This document shows positions 10,440 through 19,589 of a stretch of DNA of 64,000 bases, in pieces (position 1 is the first letter of the stretch; each line of letters starts with the position of its first letter). A model generated the notes under the pieces. That model saw only the letters and a list, made by a program, of their open reading frames with translations, searched no databases and was not told where the DNA came from. A program made the position numbers and the translations under genes. The DNA lies in the NCBI RefSeq assembly GCF_000143415.4, contig NW_003314295.1, positions 504,125-568,124 of the forward strand. The letters are read 5' to 3'. The DNA is from Selaginella moellendorffii (Eukaryota > Streptophyta > Lycopodiopsida > Selaginellales > Selaginellaceae).

Positions 10440-11454
10440 CAGCTTACCGCGGCGATCGCAAAGAAAGAATGGTCAGCTCATGGCGCGGGCGCGCGCGCGC
10501 TGGCATGGAAGCGAAGAACCCTAAAATCCTCTCCCCACCACTCTCTGAATCAATGCAGCACACCGGCACTAAATCTTTGTTTTCTACTTCAAAATACCGG
10601 TAGCGCGGGATATGGGTTTGATCCTCGAGGGCCATTTATTCCAACGCCTGGCAAAATCTGGGCCGTTGATCTGCCAAGGCCAGAATTTAGAGTAACTTTG
10701 CCGCATTTTTAAAAAGTCACACTCCATTTTTAGGGCTCTTGCCCATGAGCCTCTAGGGTTTCAATTCCTTTGAGACAAGAATCCACAGCGCCTTGGAGCG
10801 GCCGTGGGCGCCGCGATAGATCCGCTCTCGCAACTCGAGGTACTGTAAATCCTCCCGTGCTCTCTCTGTTCAAGGTCGAATTTTTTTCTTTCTTTCTTTC
10901 TTTTTTTCTTTCGTTTTCTTTGGTCCGGCCCTTTCGTGAATTGCCCCGATCTGCGAGAATTTTGCCTTGTTTTCCTTAGCTCGACAAAATTGCAGGGCTG
11001 CATGTCCGCTACTTCTTGAGTTTTCTAAGAGTTTGTAAAGTTAGCGGAGAAAAGCAATTGGGCAAACACCTTGTGTTTGTTCCTGTGAGGCGGAGGAAAA
11101 AAAAAAAAGACCCTACAAAGCACGCTGGGAAAAATGCTACTGGATATCAAAAACTGTGTATGAGACACATACTGGAGAAAGATCCTCTTATTTTACCTGA
11201 AAACTTCGATCTCGATCGACTCTTTGCTTTTTTCTTGTGAGTGTGCCTTTTGTGAGTGTGCCTGGTGTCATTACTTCTTTGACTATCACACCACTGTTCT
11301 CTCTCGTATTGCTTGCTCGCTTGCTTTGCGTGCTGGAGCTTGAGTGTGGCTTCAGTGTTCTTCGTTTTGCTTTGCTTCGTTTTTCTGGTTCCTCGTTTTT
11401 AATGGTTGTTGACAGTGGCATAGTTGTATAACAGGTAGTGAAATCTCTCTCAGA
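10440..11454. other. Intergenic region with probable 5' UTR and UTR intron of the DUF1644 gene
   Basis: No coding region is evident. A telo-box TAGGGTTT sits at 10754-10761. A GT site after CTCGAG near 10840 and a pyrimidine-rich tract ending in ACAG near 11430 would fit a leader intron for the gene starting at 11455. A pyrimidine-rich low-complexity tract lies at 10880-10920. Confidence 0.4.
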
Positions 11455-12771
11455 ATGCCAAAGGATAAAAGTAGCAGCACTTTCTCAAATAAGTCTCATG
11501 ATTTGTTTTACAAGCCTTACTCGACAACGCGGGGGGCATCGCCCAAGCAGGAGGACACCGCCGAGTGGGAGGACGTGACTTGCCCGATATGCATGGAGTC
11601 ACCCCACAACGCAGTGCTCCTCCTGTGCTCCTCCTCGGACAAAGGCTGCCGCCCCTATATGTGCGATACCAGCTATCGCCACGCAAACTGTCTAGACCAG
11701 TACATCAAAGCTCACGCGAAAGCTCAGTCACCCAGCAACGCCAGCGTCAACACCTTCATCACCAGCGGCGGCGGCGGCGCATCTCTGAACTCACCGGCTG
11801 CTCGCTCCGCCGCCACCTCCGCCGCTAGAGGACCGACAGACATATCCGGACATATCGAGCTATACAAGGCTTGCAAAGGCTTGGAGCTCGTGTGCCCGCT
11901 GTGCCGGGGCAAAGTTAGCGGCTGGAAGGTGGTGGAGAGAGCCCGGCAGAAGCTCAACGTGAAGCGGCGGGGCTGCGCTCACGACTCGTGCGCGTACGTC
12001 GGGGCTTACGACCAGCTGCGCAAGCACGCCAGATATGTGCATCCTTACGCTCGCCCCTCGGAGGTTGATCCGGCTCGCCAGAGGGACTGGTGGCGGCTCG
12101 AGAGCCAGAGGGACTTGGGCGACGTTTTCAGCACCATCCAGTCGGCGATGCCGGGGGCGACCATCGTCGGGGACTACGTGATCGAGGATGGCGACGAGGA
12201 GGACGAGGAGCGGGACGAGGAGCACGAGCACGAGTTCGATCTGGAGCACGAGCACGAGGACGACGACGACGACGACGACGACGACCAGTTCCACGACAAC
12301 AACGCTGGCGTTGGCGGTGGTGGCAGTGGTGGCGGTGGTGGTGGTGGCGGCGGCGGCAGCGGTGCTAGCGGCTCGCCCGTCGCCGGTGTGGACCGCAACT
12401 TGTGGACGATGCTGTTTCTCTTCCGAGTCTTTGGGGGATCGTCGTCTTCGTCCTCTGCCGCTAGCAGCCGAGATCATCACACGAGCAGCAGCGGTGGGAG
12501 CAGCCACTCTCATCACCAGCAGCAGCAGCAGCATCGCGCTCACGGCGGCAGCAGCCGCCAGCAGCATTACCAGCCCCGTCACCGCCATCACCTCGGTGTG
12601 GCTCCGCCGCCCAGGAGCTACCGAGGAGCCACATCGCCATACTTTGCGCCCCGTGGTGGTGGAAGCTCCTCGAGCGGCAGCAGCCGCGCTGCGATAATGG
12701 ATCGCAATAGGACGACGACTTCGTCTTCGTCATCGGCGTCTAGAAATCGACGCCGGAGCCACCATCGCTGA
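11455..12771 (+). CDS. DUF1644 zinc-finger protein, 438 aa
   Basis: A single coding exon. Residues about 35-75 hold a RING-like beginning (WEDVTCPICMESPHNAVLL, then YMCDTSYRHANCLDQ). After a Gly/Ser/Ala insertion come CPLCRG and a C2H2-like CAHDSC...HARYVHP region, the arrangement of the plant-specific DUF1644 family, some members of which are stress-responsive nuclear proteins. The C-terminal half is low complexity in series: Glu/Asp/His, polyAsp (12259-12283), polyGly, Ser, then His/Gln and Ser/Arg. The start at 11455 is the first in-frame ATG. Biochemical role unknown; a zinc-binding regulatory or ubiquitin-related role is possible. Confidence 0.88.
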   Translation: MPKDKSSSTFSNKSHDLFYKPYSTTRGASPKQEDTAEWEDVTCPICMESPHNAVLLLCSSSDKGCRPYMCDTSYRHANCLDQYIKAHAKAQSPSNASVNTFITSGGGGASLNSPAARSAATSAARGPTDISGHIELYKACKGLELVCPLCRGKVSGWKVVERARQKLNVKRRGCAHDSCAYVGAYDQLRKHARYVHPYARPSEVDPARQRDWWRLESQRDLGDVFSTIQSAMPGATIVGDYVIEDGDEEDEERDEEHEHEFDLEHEHEDDDDDDDDDQFHDNNAGVGGGGSGGGGGGGGGGSGASGSPVAGVDRNLWTMLFLFRVFGGSSSSSSAASSRDHHTSSSGGSSHSHHQQQQQHRAHGGSSRQQHYQPRHRHHLGVAPPPRSYRGATSPYFAPRGGGSSSSGSSRAAIMDRNRTTTSSSSSASRNRRRSHHR

Positions 12772-12906
12772 GCAAAGACGAGAGCAAAGTTCTTATTTCT
12801 TCCTTTTTTCAAATCAAATAGCCCGCCCAAGGGTATATTCCACTTCTCTGCTTTTTTGAATTCAAATCACCCGCATATTCTATATCATTTTTAGGGTTCT
12901 TGGGGC

Positions 12907-12914
12907 TAGGGTTT
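12907..12914 (+). promoter_or_regulatory. Telo-box directly abutting the PPR start codon
   Basis: TAGGGTTT ends one base before the ATG at 12915. The same octamer occurs in the promoters at 6516 and 10754. Telo-boxes mark plant genes for translation and organelle biogenesis; here it must lie in the leader. Confidence 0.4.
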
Positions 12915-15476
12915 ATGGCGACCGCGATCTCGTGGAGCGCGCATTCTCCGCCTCTCCCGCAATGCGGCGTCTCGATCGGAGTGTTTCGAACGTCCCGAGC
13001 AGGGACATCGGCTTCGGCGGCGGTGGCGCCGTCCTGTGCCACTGGTGCCGACGAGATTTTCAGCGTGCGCGGTGCCGAGGAGGCGTCCAAGCAGATCGAG
13101 ACGAGAGTCGCCAAGCTGGTGAGTGCCTTCTCGTCGCCGGGGGGGAAATCACAGGATCTGGAGGGCGTAGCGCTGTGTCCTCGTGTGGCGGGGCGTGTCC
13201 TAGAGAGGATGTCCGACCCAGATGCCGCGCTGCGCTTCTTCCACTGGGCGAGCAAGCAGCAGGGCTTCGATCACAACGTCTACACCTACAATCGCCTGTT
13301 TGAGGCGCTGCTGCGGGCTCGCCGGATCGATGAGACTTGCCACATCCTTAAGAACGGGTGGCCTCCCGGGATCACGCCCAACGTCTTCACGTATGCTGTG
13401 GTGATCCAGAGCCTGTGTAAGTCCGGGGATCTGGACAAGGCTTGCGAGCTCCTGGAGGAGATGAGAGAATCCGGGCCCGTCCCAGATGCCGCGATTTACA
13501 ACTTCGTCATCCATGCTCTCTGCAAGGCCAGGAACACCGCAAAGGCTCTCGACTACTTTAGAAGCATGGAATGTGAAAAGAATGTGATCACGTGGACCAT
13601 TATGATCGATGGCCTCTGCAAGGCAAATCGCCTACCCGAGGCCACCACCTATTTCGCGAAGATGAAGAAGAAAGGTACTGTGCCTAACGAGTGGACTTAC
13701 AATGTGCTGATCAATGGATTTTGCAAGGTACACAAGGTGCACAGAGCCTACTTGCTGCTCAAGGAGATGAAAGAGTCGGGGCTTGCTCCAAATGTGGTGA
13801 CTTACAGCACGGTTATCCATGGATTCTGCCGGCAGACAAAGGTTGACACGGCTTACAAGCTCTTCCGGCAAATGGTGGAGAACGGCTGCATGCCAAACCT
13901 TGTGACTTACAACACGCTGCTCTCGGGGCTGTGCCGCAATGGGCTCATGGACGAGGCTTATGAGCTCTTGGACGAGATGAGGGAACGGGGGCTCCAACCG
14001 GACAAGTTCAGCTATGACACCCTCATGGCTGGGCTTTGCAAGACTGGGAAGATCGATATGGCTTTGAAAGTCTTCGAGGATAACAGCAACGGTGATTGTC
14101 CTCCGGACGTTGTAGCTTACAGCACTCTCATCGCTGGGCTTTGCAAGACTGGAAGGCTTGACGAGGCTTGCAAGCTCTTTGAGAAAATGCGAGAGAACTC
14201 CTGCGAGCCTGACGTTGTCACTTTCACGGCACTCATGGATGGACTGTGCAAAGGGGACCGTTTGCAAGAGGCGCAACAGGTTTTGGAGACGATGGAGGAC
14301 CGGAACTGCACTCCCAACGTGATCACTTACAGCAGCCTGATCGACGGGCTTTGCAAGACTGGCCAGGTGCGAGACGCTCAAGAGGTTTTCAAGAGAATGA
14401 TAGTCCGGGGCATTGAGCCAAACGTGGTGACTTACAACAGCTTGATCCATGGCTTTTGCATGACCAACGGGGTAGACTCCGCACTTTTGCTGATGGAAGA
14501 GATGACAGCAACAGGGTGCCTTCCGGATATCATCACCTACAACACACTTATTGACGGACTTTGCAAGACGGGAAGGGCGCCGGAAGCGAACAGGCTGTTT
14601 GGAGACATGAAGGCCAAGTTTTGCAACCCGGATGTTATCACGTACAGCTGCTTGATCGGCGGGTTTTGTAAGCTGGAGAGGATCGACATGGCTCGCACGT
14701 TGTTCGACGACATGCTCAAGCAGGCAGTCCTCCCCGATGTCGTCACTTTCTCGACACTAGTGGAAGGATACTGTAATGCTGGACTGGTGGATGATGCCGA
14801 GAGGCTTCTGGAAGAGATGGTTGCCAGTGACTGCTCTCCGGACGTGTATACTTACACAAGCCTGGTCGACGGCTTCTGCAAAGTCGGAAGAATGGTGGAG
14901 GCGCGCAGAGTTCTCAAGCGAATGGCCAAGCGGGGATGCCAGCCCAACGTGGTGACTTACACCGCTCTCATTGACGCGTTCTGCAGAGCTGGGAAGCCGA
15001 CAGTGGCTTACAAGCTGTTGGAGGAGATGGTTGGCAACGGCGTCCAGCCGAACGTTATCACGTACAGGAGCTTGATCGGTGGCTTCTGTGGGACTGGGGA
15101 CCTGGAAGAGGCTCGCAAGATGCTCGAGAGACTGGAGCGCGACGAGAACTGCAAGGCGGATATGTTCGCGTACCGGGTGATGATGGACGGGCTGTGTAGA
15201 ACAGGGAGAATGAGCGCAGCTCTGGAGCTTCTCGAGGCCATCAAGCAGAGTGGCACGCCTCCTCGCCACGATATCTATGTGGCGTTGATCAGGGGGCTGT
15301 GCCAGGGGAAAGAGCTCGGCAAAGCCATGGAAGTTTTGGAAGAGATGACGCTCTCGAGGAAAAGCAGGCCAAATGCCGAGGCTTACGAGGCGGTGATCCA
15401 GGAGCTAGCGAGAGAAGGGAGGCACGAAGAGGCAAACGCGCTCGCAGACGAATTACTTGGTAACAAAGGCCAGTAA
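12915..15476 (+). CDS. P-class pentatricopeptide repeat protein, 853 aa (block 1, intact)
   Basis: A single exon. After a Ser/Ala-rich N-terminus of about 90 residues that could be an organelle transit peptide, about nineteen 35-residue P-type repeats follow (consensus V-T-Y-x-x-L-I-D-G-L-C-K-x-G...A-x-x-L-F-x-x-M), ending with a charged tail (ELAREGRHEEANALADELLG). P-class proteins bind specific mitochondrial or plastid transcripts for stability, translation or splicing. The ATG at 12915 is the first in frame. This is the only full-length copy in the window; fragments of the same gene occur at 21711-22865, 30338-31555 (minus) and 41480-41635. High identity between repeats means RNA specificity could be predicted by the PPR code, which I did not attempt. 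Confidence 0.93.
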   Translation: MATAISWSAHSPPLPQCGVSIGVFRTSRAGTSASAAVAPSCATGADEIFSVRGAEEASKQIETRVAKLVSAFSSPGGKSQDLEGVALCPRVAGRVLERMSDPDAALRFFHWASKQQGFDHNVYTYNRLFEALLRARRIDETCHILKNGWPPGITPNVFTYAVVIQSLCKSGDLDKACELLEEMRESGPVPDAAIYNFVIHALCKARNTAKALDYFRSMECEKNVITWTIMIDGLCKANRLPEATTYFAKMKKKGTVPNEWTYNVLINGFCKVHKVHRAYLLLKEMKESGLAPNVVTYSTVIHGFCRQTKVDTAYKLFRQMVENGCMPNLVTYNTLLSGLCRNGLMDEAYELLDEMRERGLQPDKFSYDTLMAGLCKTGKIDMALKVFEDNSNGDCPPDVVAYSTLIAGLCKTGRLDEACKLFEKMRENSCEPDVVTFTALMDGLCKGDRLQEAQQVLETMEDRNCTPNVITYSSLIDGLCKTGQVRDAQEVFKRMIVRGIEPNVVTYNSLIHGFCMTNGVDSALLLMEEMTATGCLPDIITYNTLIDGLCKTGRAPEANRLFGDMKAKFCNPDVITYSCLIGGFCKLERIDMARTLFDDMLKQAVLPDVVTFSTLVEGYCNAGLVDDAERLLEEMVASDCSPDVYTYTSLVDGFCKVGRMVEARRVLKRMAKRGCQPNVVTYTALIDAFCRAGKPTVAYKLLEEMVGNGVQPNVITYRSLIGGFCGTGDLEEARKMLERLERDENCKADMFAYRVMMDGLCRTGRMSAALELLEAIKQSGTPPRHDIYVALIRGLCQGKELGKAMEVLEEMTLSRKSRPNAEAYEAVIQELAREGRHEEANALADELLGNKGQ

Positions 15477-15568
15477 AGAGAGATTGTAATCACAAATCCT
15501 GAATATTGTGTGAATACTATAGATGTTCTCCTGGTATGTTTCCTAAGGCTTTTGCAGAAATCAACAAC

Positions 15569-16025
15569 AGTGGCCTTAAAACTTATGTTCCATACCACTC
15601 ATTTGCTAGCGATAAGTCAAAGCCTATATATCCATCGTGTCATAACAGAATGTCATTTACTTTTTCAACCCGTGAGAATTGTAGATCTCGTTAGCAAAAA
15701 TTATTCACAAGACCCTAGATCACATCCATAATAGATGGATCACCAGCATCACTTTTTCACCTCATTGTTAACTTTCAATTTTTCCGTAATGATTCCTTTG
15801 AAAGTGATAAAAATGATTTCATTATTCTCAATTGTAAATCATAAATTTTTCTTTTTCACTTTGTCTTGGTTTTAGTTATGTTCCAATTTTTTCTTAGCCT
15901 TATGTATATTCATTTACATACTACACGAACAACCAAAGGTTCCCACTTATTGTACTAATTCATTCTTCGCCTTATGTAGATTCAACTACGTGCTACATGA
16001 ATAACACGAGCAACACAAGCAAGAG
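15569..16025. mobile_element. 457-bp insertion in the upstream region of terpene synthase copy 1
   Basis: Comparison with the same interval of block 2 (near 22940) shows an extra 457 bp in block 1, flanked by the direct repeat AACAAC (15563-15568 and 16026-16031) that is present once, with one change, in block 2. This looks like a transposed segment with a 6-bp target duplication. No coding capacity or family is recognisable. Confidence 0.5.
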
Positions 16026-16060
16026 AACAACCATTCAACTGTTCAGTTTCTATTTTTATT

Positions 16061-16067
16061 TATAAAG
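16061..16067 (+). promoter_or_regulatory. TATA box of terpene synthase copy 1
   Basis: TATAAAG lies 48 nt upstream of the ATG. Equivalent boxes sit at 22989 (TATAAAAG) and 41746 (TATATAAGG) before the other two copies, each followed by G-CCCTCTTTCA, so the core promoter is conserved in all three blocks. Confidence 0.55.
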
Positions 16068-16108
16068 CCCTCTTTCACAGTTTAAAGTTCACATAAGACT
16101 CTTCTTTC

Positions 16109-17155
16109 ATGGCTGTTTCATCCATTGTGAGCATTTTTGCAGCGGAGAAAAGCTATTCCATTCCACCAGTGTGTAAACTCCTTGCCTCTCCAGTGCTGAA
16201 TCCTCTGTACGATGCAAAGGCCGAGTCTCAGATCAATGCGTGGTGCGCCGAGTTTCTGAAGTTGCAACCTGGAAGCGAGAAAGCTGTCTTTGTTCAAGAA
16301 AGCAGGCTTGGATTGCTCCCGGCTTATGGTTACCCCAGCATTCCATACGAGAAGATTGTTCCGGTTGCAAAGTTCTTCGCTTGGTACTTTCATGCAGATG
16401 ACATTCTGGATAGCCCGGAGATCTCCTCGTCGGACATGAGGAATGTGGCAACTGCATACAAGATGGTTTTAAAGGGAAAATTCGACGAGGCCACGCTTCC
16501 AGTGAAAAATCCGGAGCTGCTGAGGCAAATGAAGATGTTATCTGAGGTCTTGGAAGAATTGTCCCTCCATGTAGTGGATGAATCAGGCCGATTCGTGGAT
16601 GCTCTGACCAAGGTGATCGACATGTTTGAGATTGAATCGAGCTGGCTTCGCAAGCAAATCATTCCCAACTTGGATACATACCTCTGGCTGAGAGAGATCA
16701 CATCTGGTGTGGCTCCTTGCTTTGCTCTGATTGATGGTTTGCTGCAACTTAGGCTGGAGGAGCGTGGCGTGCTGGATCATCCTCTCATACGCAAGGTTGA
16801 GGAGATTGGGACGCACCACATTGCGCTCCACAATGACATGATCTCGTTCAGGAAGGAGTGGGCGAAAGGATACTACCTCAACGCCGTGCCCATTCTCGCC
16901 AGCAATTGTAAGTGTGGCTTGAACGAGGCAATTGGCAAGGTTGCGAGCATGGTGGAGGATTTGGAGAAGGATTTCGCCCAGACAAAGCATGAGATCGTTT
17001 CAAGTGGGCTTGCCATGAAGCAAGGAGTCATGGACTATGTGGACGGGATAGAGGTGTGGATGGCCGGAAGCGTAGAATGGGCATGGACGAGCGCTAGATA
17101 CCATGGAATTGGGTGGATCCCTCCTCCAGAAAAATCAGCGACCTTCCAACTCTAG
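16109..17155 (+). CDS. MTPSL: Microbial-type terpene synthase-like protein (MTPSL), copy 1, 348 aa
   Basis: Class I terpene cyclase of the microbial-like type found in Selaginella and other non-seed plants; it would ionise a prenyl diphosphate (FPP or GPP) with three Mg2+ to give a mono- or sesquiterpene. The single alpha domain has DDILD at residues 97-101 (DDxxD), the NSE triad N242/S246/E250 in HNDMISFRKE, and an Arg-Tyr pair (R330-Y331) near the C-terminus as in microbial cyclases. 348 aa matches the family. No transit peptide is visible, so it is probably cytosolic. One exon, stop at 17153-17155, followed 34 nt later by the S-motif PPR gene. Copy 1 differs from the others just before DDxxD (AWYFHADD). 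Its upstream region carries a 457-bp insertion. Product cannot be predicted. Confidence 0.93.
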   Translation: MAVSSIVSIFAAEKSYSIPPVCKLLASPVLNPLYDAKAESQINAWCAEFLKLQPGSEKAVFVQESRLGLLPAYGYPSIPYEKIVPVAKFFAWYFHADDILDSPEISSSDMRNVATAYKMVLKGKFDEATLPVKNPELLRQMKMLSEVLEELSLHVVDESGRFVDALTKVIDMFEIESSWLRKQIIPNLDTYLWLREITSGVAPCFALIDGLLQLRLEERGVLDHPLIRKVEEIGTHHIALHNDMISFRKEWAKGYYLNAVPILASNCKCGLNEAIGKVASMVEDLEKDFAQTKHEIVSSGLAMKQGVMDYVDGIEVWMAGSVEWAWTSARYHGIGWIPPPEKSATFQL

Positions 17156-17189
17156 ATTGTTGCTCAAATAGTAAATAATAATTTCTCTC

Positions 17190-18689
17190 ATGGAGTGTTT
17201 TAGAAATTCATATCTAAGCAGTGTTTTCGTCCTGAACAAGCAAATTGAAATGCACGGTAGATGTGGTAACATCAAGCACGCAGCTCAGATCTTCCATGCT
17301 ATGGCCAAGAGGGACAAGTTCAGCTGGGATCTTTTGCTGGTTGCCTACTGCAAAAACGGGCACTTTGATGAAGCGCGAAGGTTCTTCAGCTGCATGCCGT
17401 GCTGGAGCCTTGTGTCATTTACTACTATGATTTCTGTTGCCTCCCAGAGAGGCCAAATGCAAGAAATACAATCCGTTACAAACTTGATGCCAGAGCACGA
17501 TCTTTTCTCTGTAAACGCGGTGCTTTTTGCATTTGCCGAAAATGGGCATCTTGATTTTGCCAAGGTAGTCTTTAGCAAAATGCCTGCTCGCAACTTGGTG
17601 TCGTGGACGACGATGCTGGGGGCTTTATCTCAGCTCGCGGATGTGGAAAGCACTTTTGAAGAGATGCCGGAGCACGATGTCGTCTCGTGCACTTGCGCAA
17701 TTGCAGCATTCTCCCGTCACGGGCATCTGGAGTCTTCTCTGGAGCTCTTCCACGCCATGCGTGTGAGGAATCTCTCGACTTGCACGGCAATCCTCTCCGG
17801 CTACGTCCACTGCGGCCTCCTGAAAGAGTCTGAGCGCTTCTTTCACGATCAGATGCCACAGCACGATCTTGTCTCCGTCACAACGCTGCTCGTCGCCTAC
17901 ACCCAAAGCCAACGCCTTGAGGAAGCCAGCTGCCTCTTTGATTCTCTTCCGTACGTAGATGCCGTGTGTTGGAACGCCATAGCCACGGGATTTTCCCAGT
18001 GCGGCCTCCTGGACGAAACCACGAAAATCCTCGACAAAATGCCGGCATGGAATCTTGCAACCTGGAACACGCTGCTAACATCACACTCCTTGCAAGGGAA
18101 TCTTACCGGGGCTATAAGAGTCTTTCACGAAATGCCAGACAAGAACTTGGTGTCGTGGAACGCCATGCTCTCGGCATATGCCCAAAACGGGCATCTTTCT
18201 CTTGCAAGGAAGGTGTTCCAAACGATGCCCTTGCGCAGCGTTGAATCCTTCAGTGCAATGCTGACCGCATATGCCCAAGCCGGCAGCCCCAGCGACGTGT
18301 TTGATTCCTTCGAAGAGATGAAGCTAGTGGAGATGCCCGACGATTCCTGCTTCACTTTGGTGCTGATTGCGAGCAGTCAAGTTGGCGAGCCCAAAGTCGG
18401 CGGCTCCTACTTCAGCTCCATGCGTCTGGATTACGGGGTGGTGGCGAGGAAGCAACACTACTGCTGCATCGTGGACATGCTGGGGCGAGCGGGATACCTG
18501 GATGCGGCGGAAGAGCTTGCGCAAACCATGCCTTTTCTTCCCAACTCGTGGGACTGGACGTCCATGCTAAGTTCTTCCAGACGCGATAGAATCTGGAAAA
18601 ACGGTGCTCGAGTGACGAAACGAGCTTTGCTTTCGGGCCCCAGCGATGGAGCTGCTCTTGTGCTGCTCGCAAACTCACGCTCCTCTTGA
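17190..18689 (+). CDS. S-motif pentatricopeptide repeat protein, 499 aa (block 1, longest copy)
   Basis: A single exon of about fifteen S-type repeats (VSWTTMLGAL, NLATWNTLLTSH and so on) ending in a region like PLS proteins before the E domain (KQHYCCIVDMLGRAGYLDAAEELAQTMPF), without E or DYW domains. It begins abruptly at SVFVLNKQIEMHGRCGN, which in the related PPR at 3755 lies about 35 residues inside the protein, so this copy is probably 5'-truncated or starts within an older gene. It lies 34 nt after the terpene synthase stop on the same strand. Degraded copies occupy the same place in blocks 2 and 3. Whether it is still expressed is unclear; the frame is intact over 1.5 kb, which argues for recent constraint or recent duplication. 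Confidence 0.75.
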   Translation: MECFRNSYLSSVFVLNKQIEMHGRCGNIKHAAQIFHAMAKRDKFSWDLLLVAYCKNGHFDEARRFFSCMPCWSLVSFTTMISVASQRGQMQEIQSVTNLMPEHDLFSVNAVLFAFAENGHLDFAKVVFSKMPARNLVSWTTMLGALSQLADVESTFEEMPEHDVVSCTCAIAAFSRHGHLESSLELFHAMRVRNLSTCTAILSGYVHCGLLKESERFFHDQMPQHDLVSVTTLLVAYTQSQRLEEASCLFDSLPYVDAVCWNAIATGFSQCGLLDETTKILDKMPAWNLATWNTLLTSHSLQGNLTGAIRVFHEMPDKNLVSWNAMLSAYAQNGHLSLARKVFQTMPLRSVESFSAMLTAYAQAGSPSDVFDSFEEMKLVEMPDDSCFTLVLIASSQVGEPKVGGSYFSSMRLDYGVVARKQHYCCIVDMLGRAGYLDAAEELAQTMPFLPNSWDWTSMLSSSRRDRIWKNGARVTKRALLSGPSDGAALVLLANSRSS

Positions 18690-18749
18690 TTCTTACTACT
18701 TTTCCGAAACTTTACCTTTATAGAATGGGTTATCGAATTTGGGCTCATA

Positions 18750-19585
18750 ATGGAGCAAGAAGCTCAATCGTTCTTCGATTCGGCCCCGCCTCTCCGATGG
18801 ACGATGTGGTCGCGAGCGTGAATCGCTTCTTGGATATCTGGAAGGCGGCATCGGCCATCGGCCAAGGTTTATCCTTACTAGCATTTCTCATATTTTGGAG
18901 CCGAATCGCGTGATTCTAGAGGAGGCGCATTGCCGTTGTTACATCCGGGGGCACGACCGTGCCCTTGGAGCGACGATGCGTTAGGGTCATTGACAATTTC
19001 AGCTCGGGGAGTCGATCGGGAGTCGATGAGCAGCCTCCACAGAGTGCGTTATTCTTTTCTACTCATTCTTCTTTTATGATTTTTCTTTTTTTTTTTTTTT
19101 TTGCAAGGTACTTTTGGCTGCATGCAAGAATGTCTCGAGCCTGTGGATGGATCAATCCGGGGTAAGTGAAATCTGCCATTTATTTCTTCGAGAGTTTAAC
19201 TCCTGCTTCGCAGTACGAGAAAAATGGTTTGATGTTGTGACTCGGGCAGTCACAGGACATCATTCTGTAAGCTCAGTTCTTGTTTCTCTTTTTGAGTTCT
19301 TAAGAATCAAAACAGGCGGTGCTCCAGAAGAAGCTGTTGAAGCTCGAGTTCACTACGCTCTTCGAGTACCTCCAAGTAAGAAATGTGCCGCGCAAACACT
19401 GGTTTCTATGACGGTTTTTCGTGGCAGATTTTAGAGATTGTTGGAGCTGCCATGAAACCAGTTGGCAGGCATGCTATGTTTTACTTTGCAGCGGCTGTCT
19501 CTGACTTCTACATCCCTTGGAACTCCATGGTAAGAACTTCTCGTCTTCTCTTGTTTTGTTTTCGGTGGAAATCTCAAAAATAATC
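18750..19585 (+). pseudogene. Phosphopantothenate-cysteine ligase pseudogene (block 1)
   Basis: Same gene as the intact copy at 25484-26877, recognised exon by exon. The ATG is at 18750, but exon 1 lacks 4 nt after the FFDSAPPLR codons, giving a frameshift and an early stop. The region of exons 3-4 has lost about 120 nt, and a 12-nt extra segment interrupts exon 2 (GTCGATCGGGAGTCGATGAG). Exon 7 is readable to 19528. Exon 8 is cut after a few codons where the AT-rich repeat begins, and exon 9 is absent. The 3' truncation point matches that of the block 3 copy, so blocks 1 and 3 are closest relatives. No function expected. Confidence 0.85.
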
Positions 19586-19589
19586 TTCT

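Noticed and set aside
11860-12591. Minus-strand open frame of about 240 codons in the DUF1644 gene
   Set aside because: It consists of Val/Leu/Ala runs that are the complement of Asp/Glu/His and Gly repeats on the plus strand.
13632-14450. Long minus-strand open frame opposite the P-class PPR gene
   Set aside because: It mirrors the repeat structure of the plus-strand gene (codon-biased 105-nt periodicity) and encodes no known domain; it is a shadow.
2196-17155. A terpene-glycoside biosynthetic cluster linking the UGT to the terpene synthases
   Set aside because: About 12 kb with at least six unrelated genes lies between, and no P450 or other tailoring gene is present; proximity alone is not evidence.
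16109-17155. Bacterial or fungal contamination as the source of the terpene synthases
   Set aside because: Although the sequence type is microbial-like, the genes are embedded between plant PPR and CoA-ligase genes, have plant-type TATA boxes, and are duplicated together with them.
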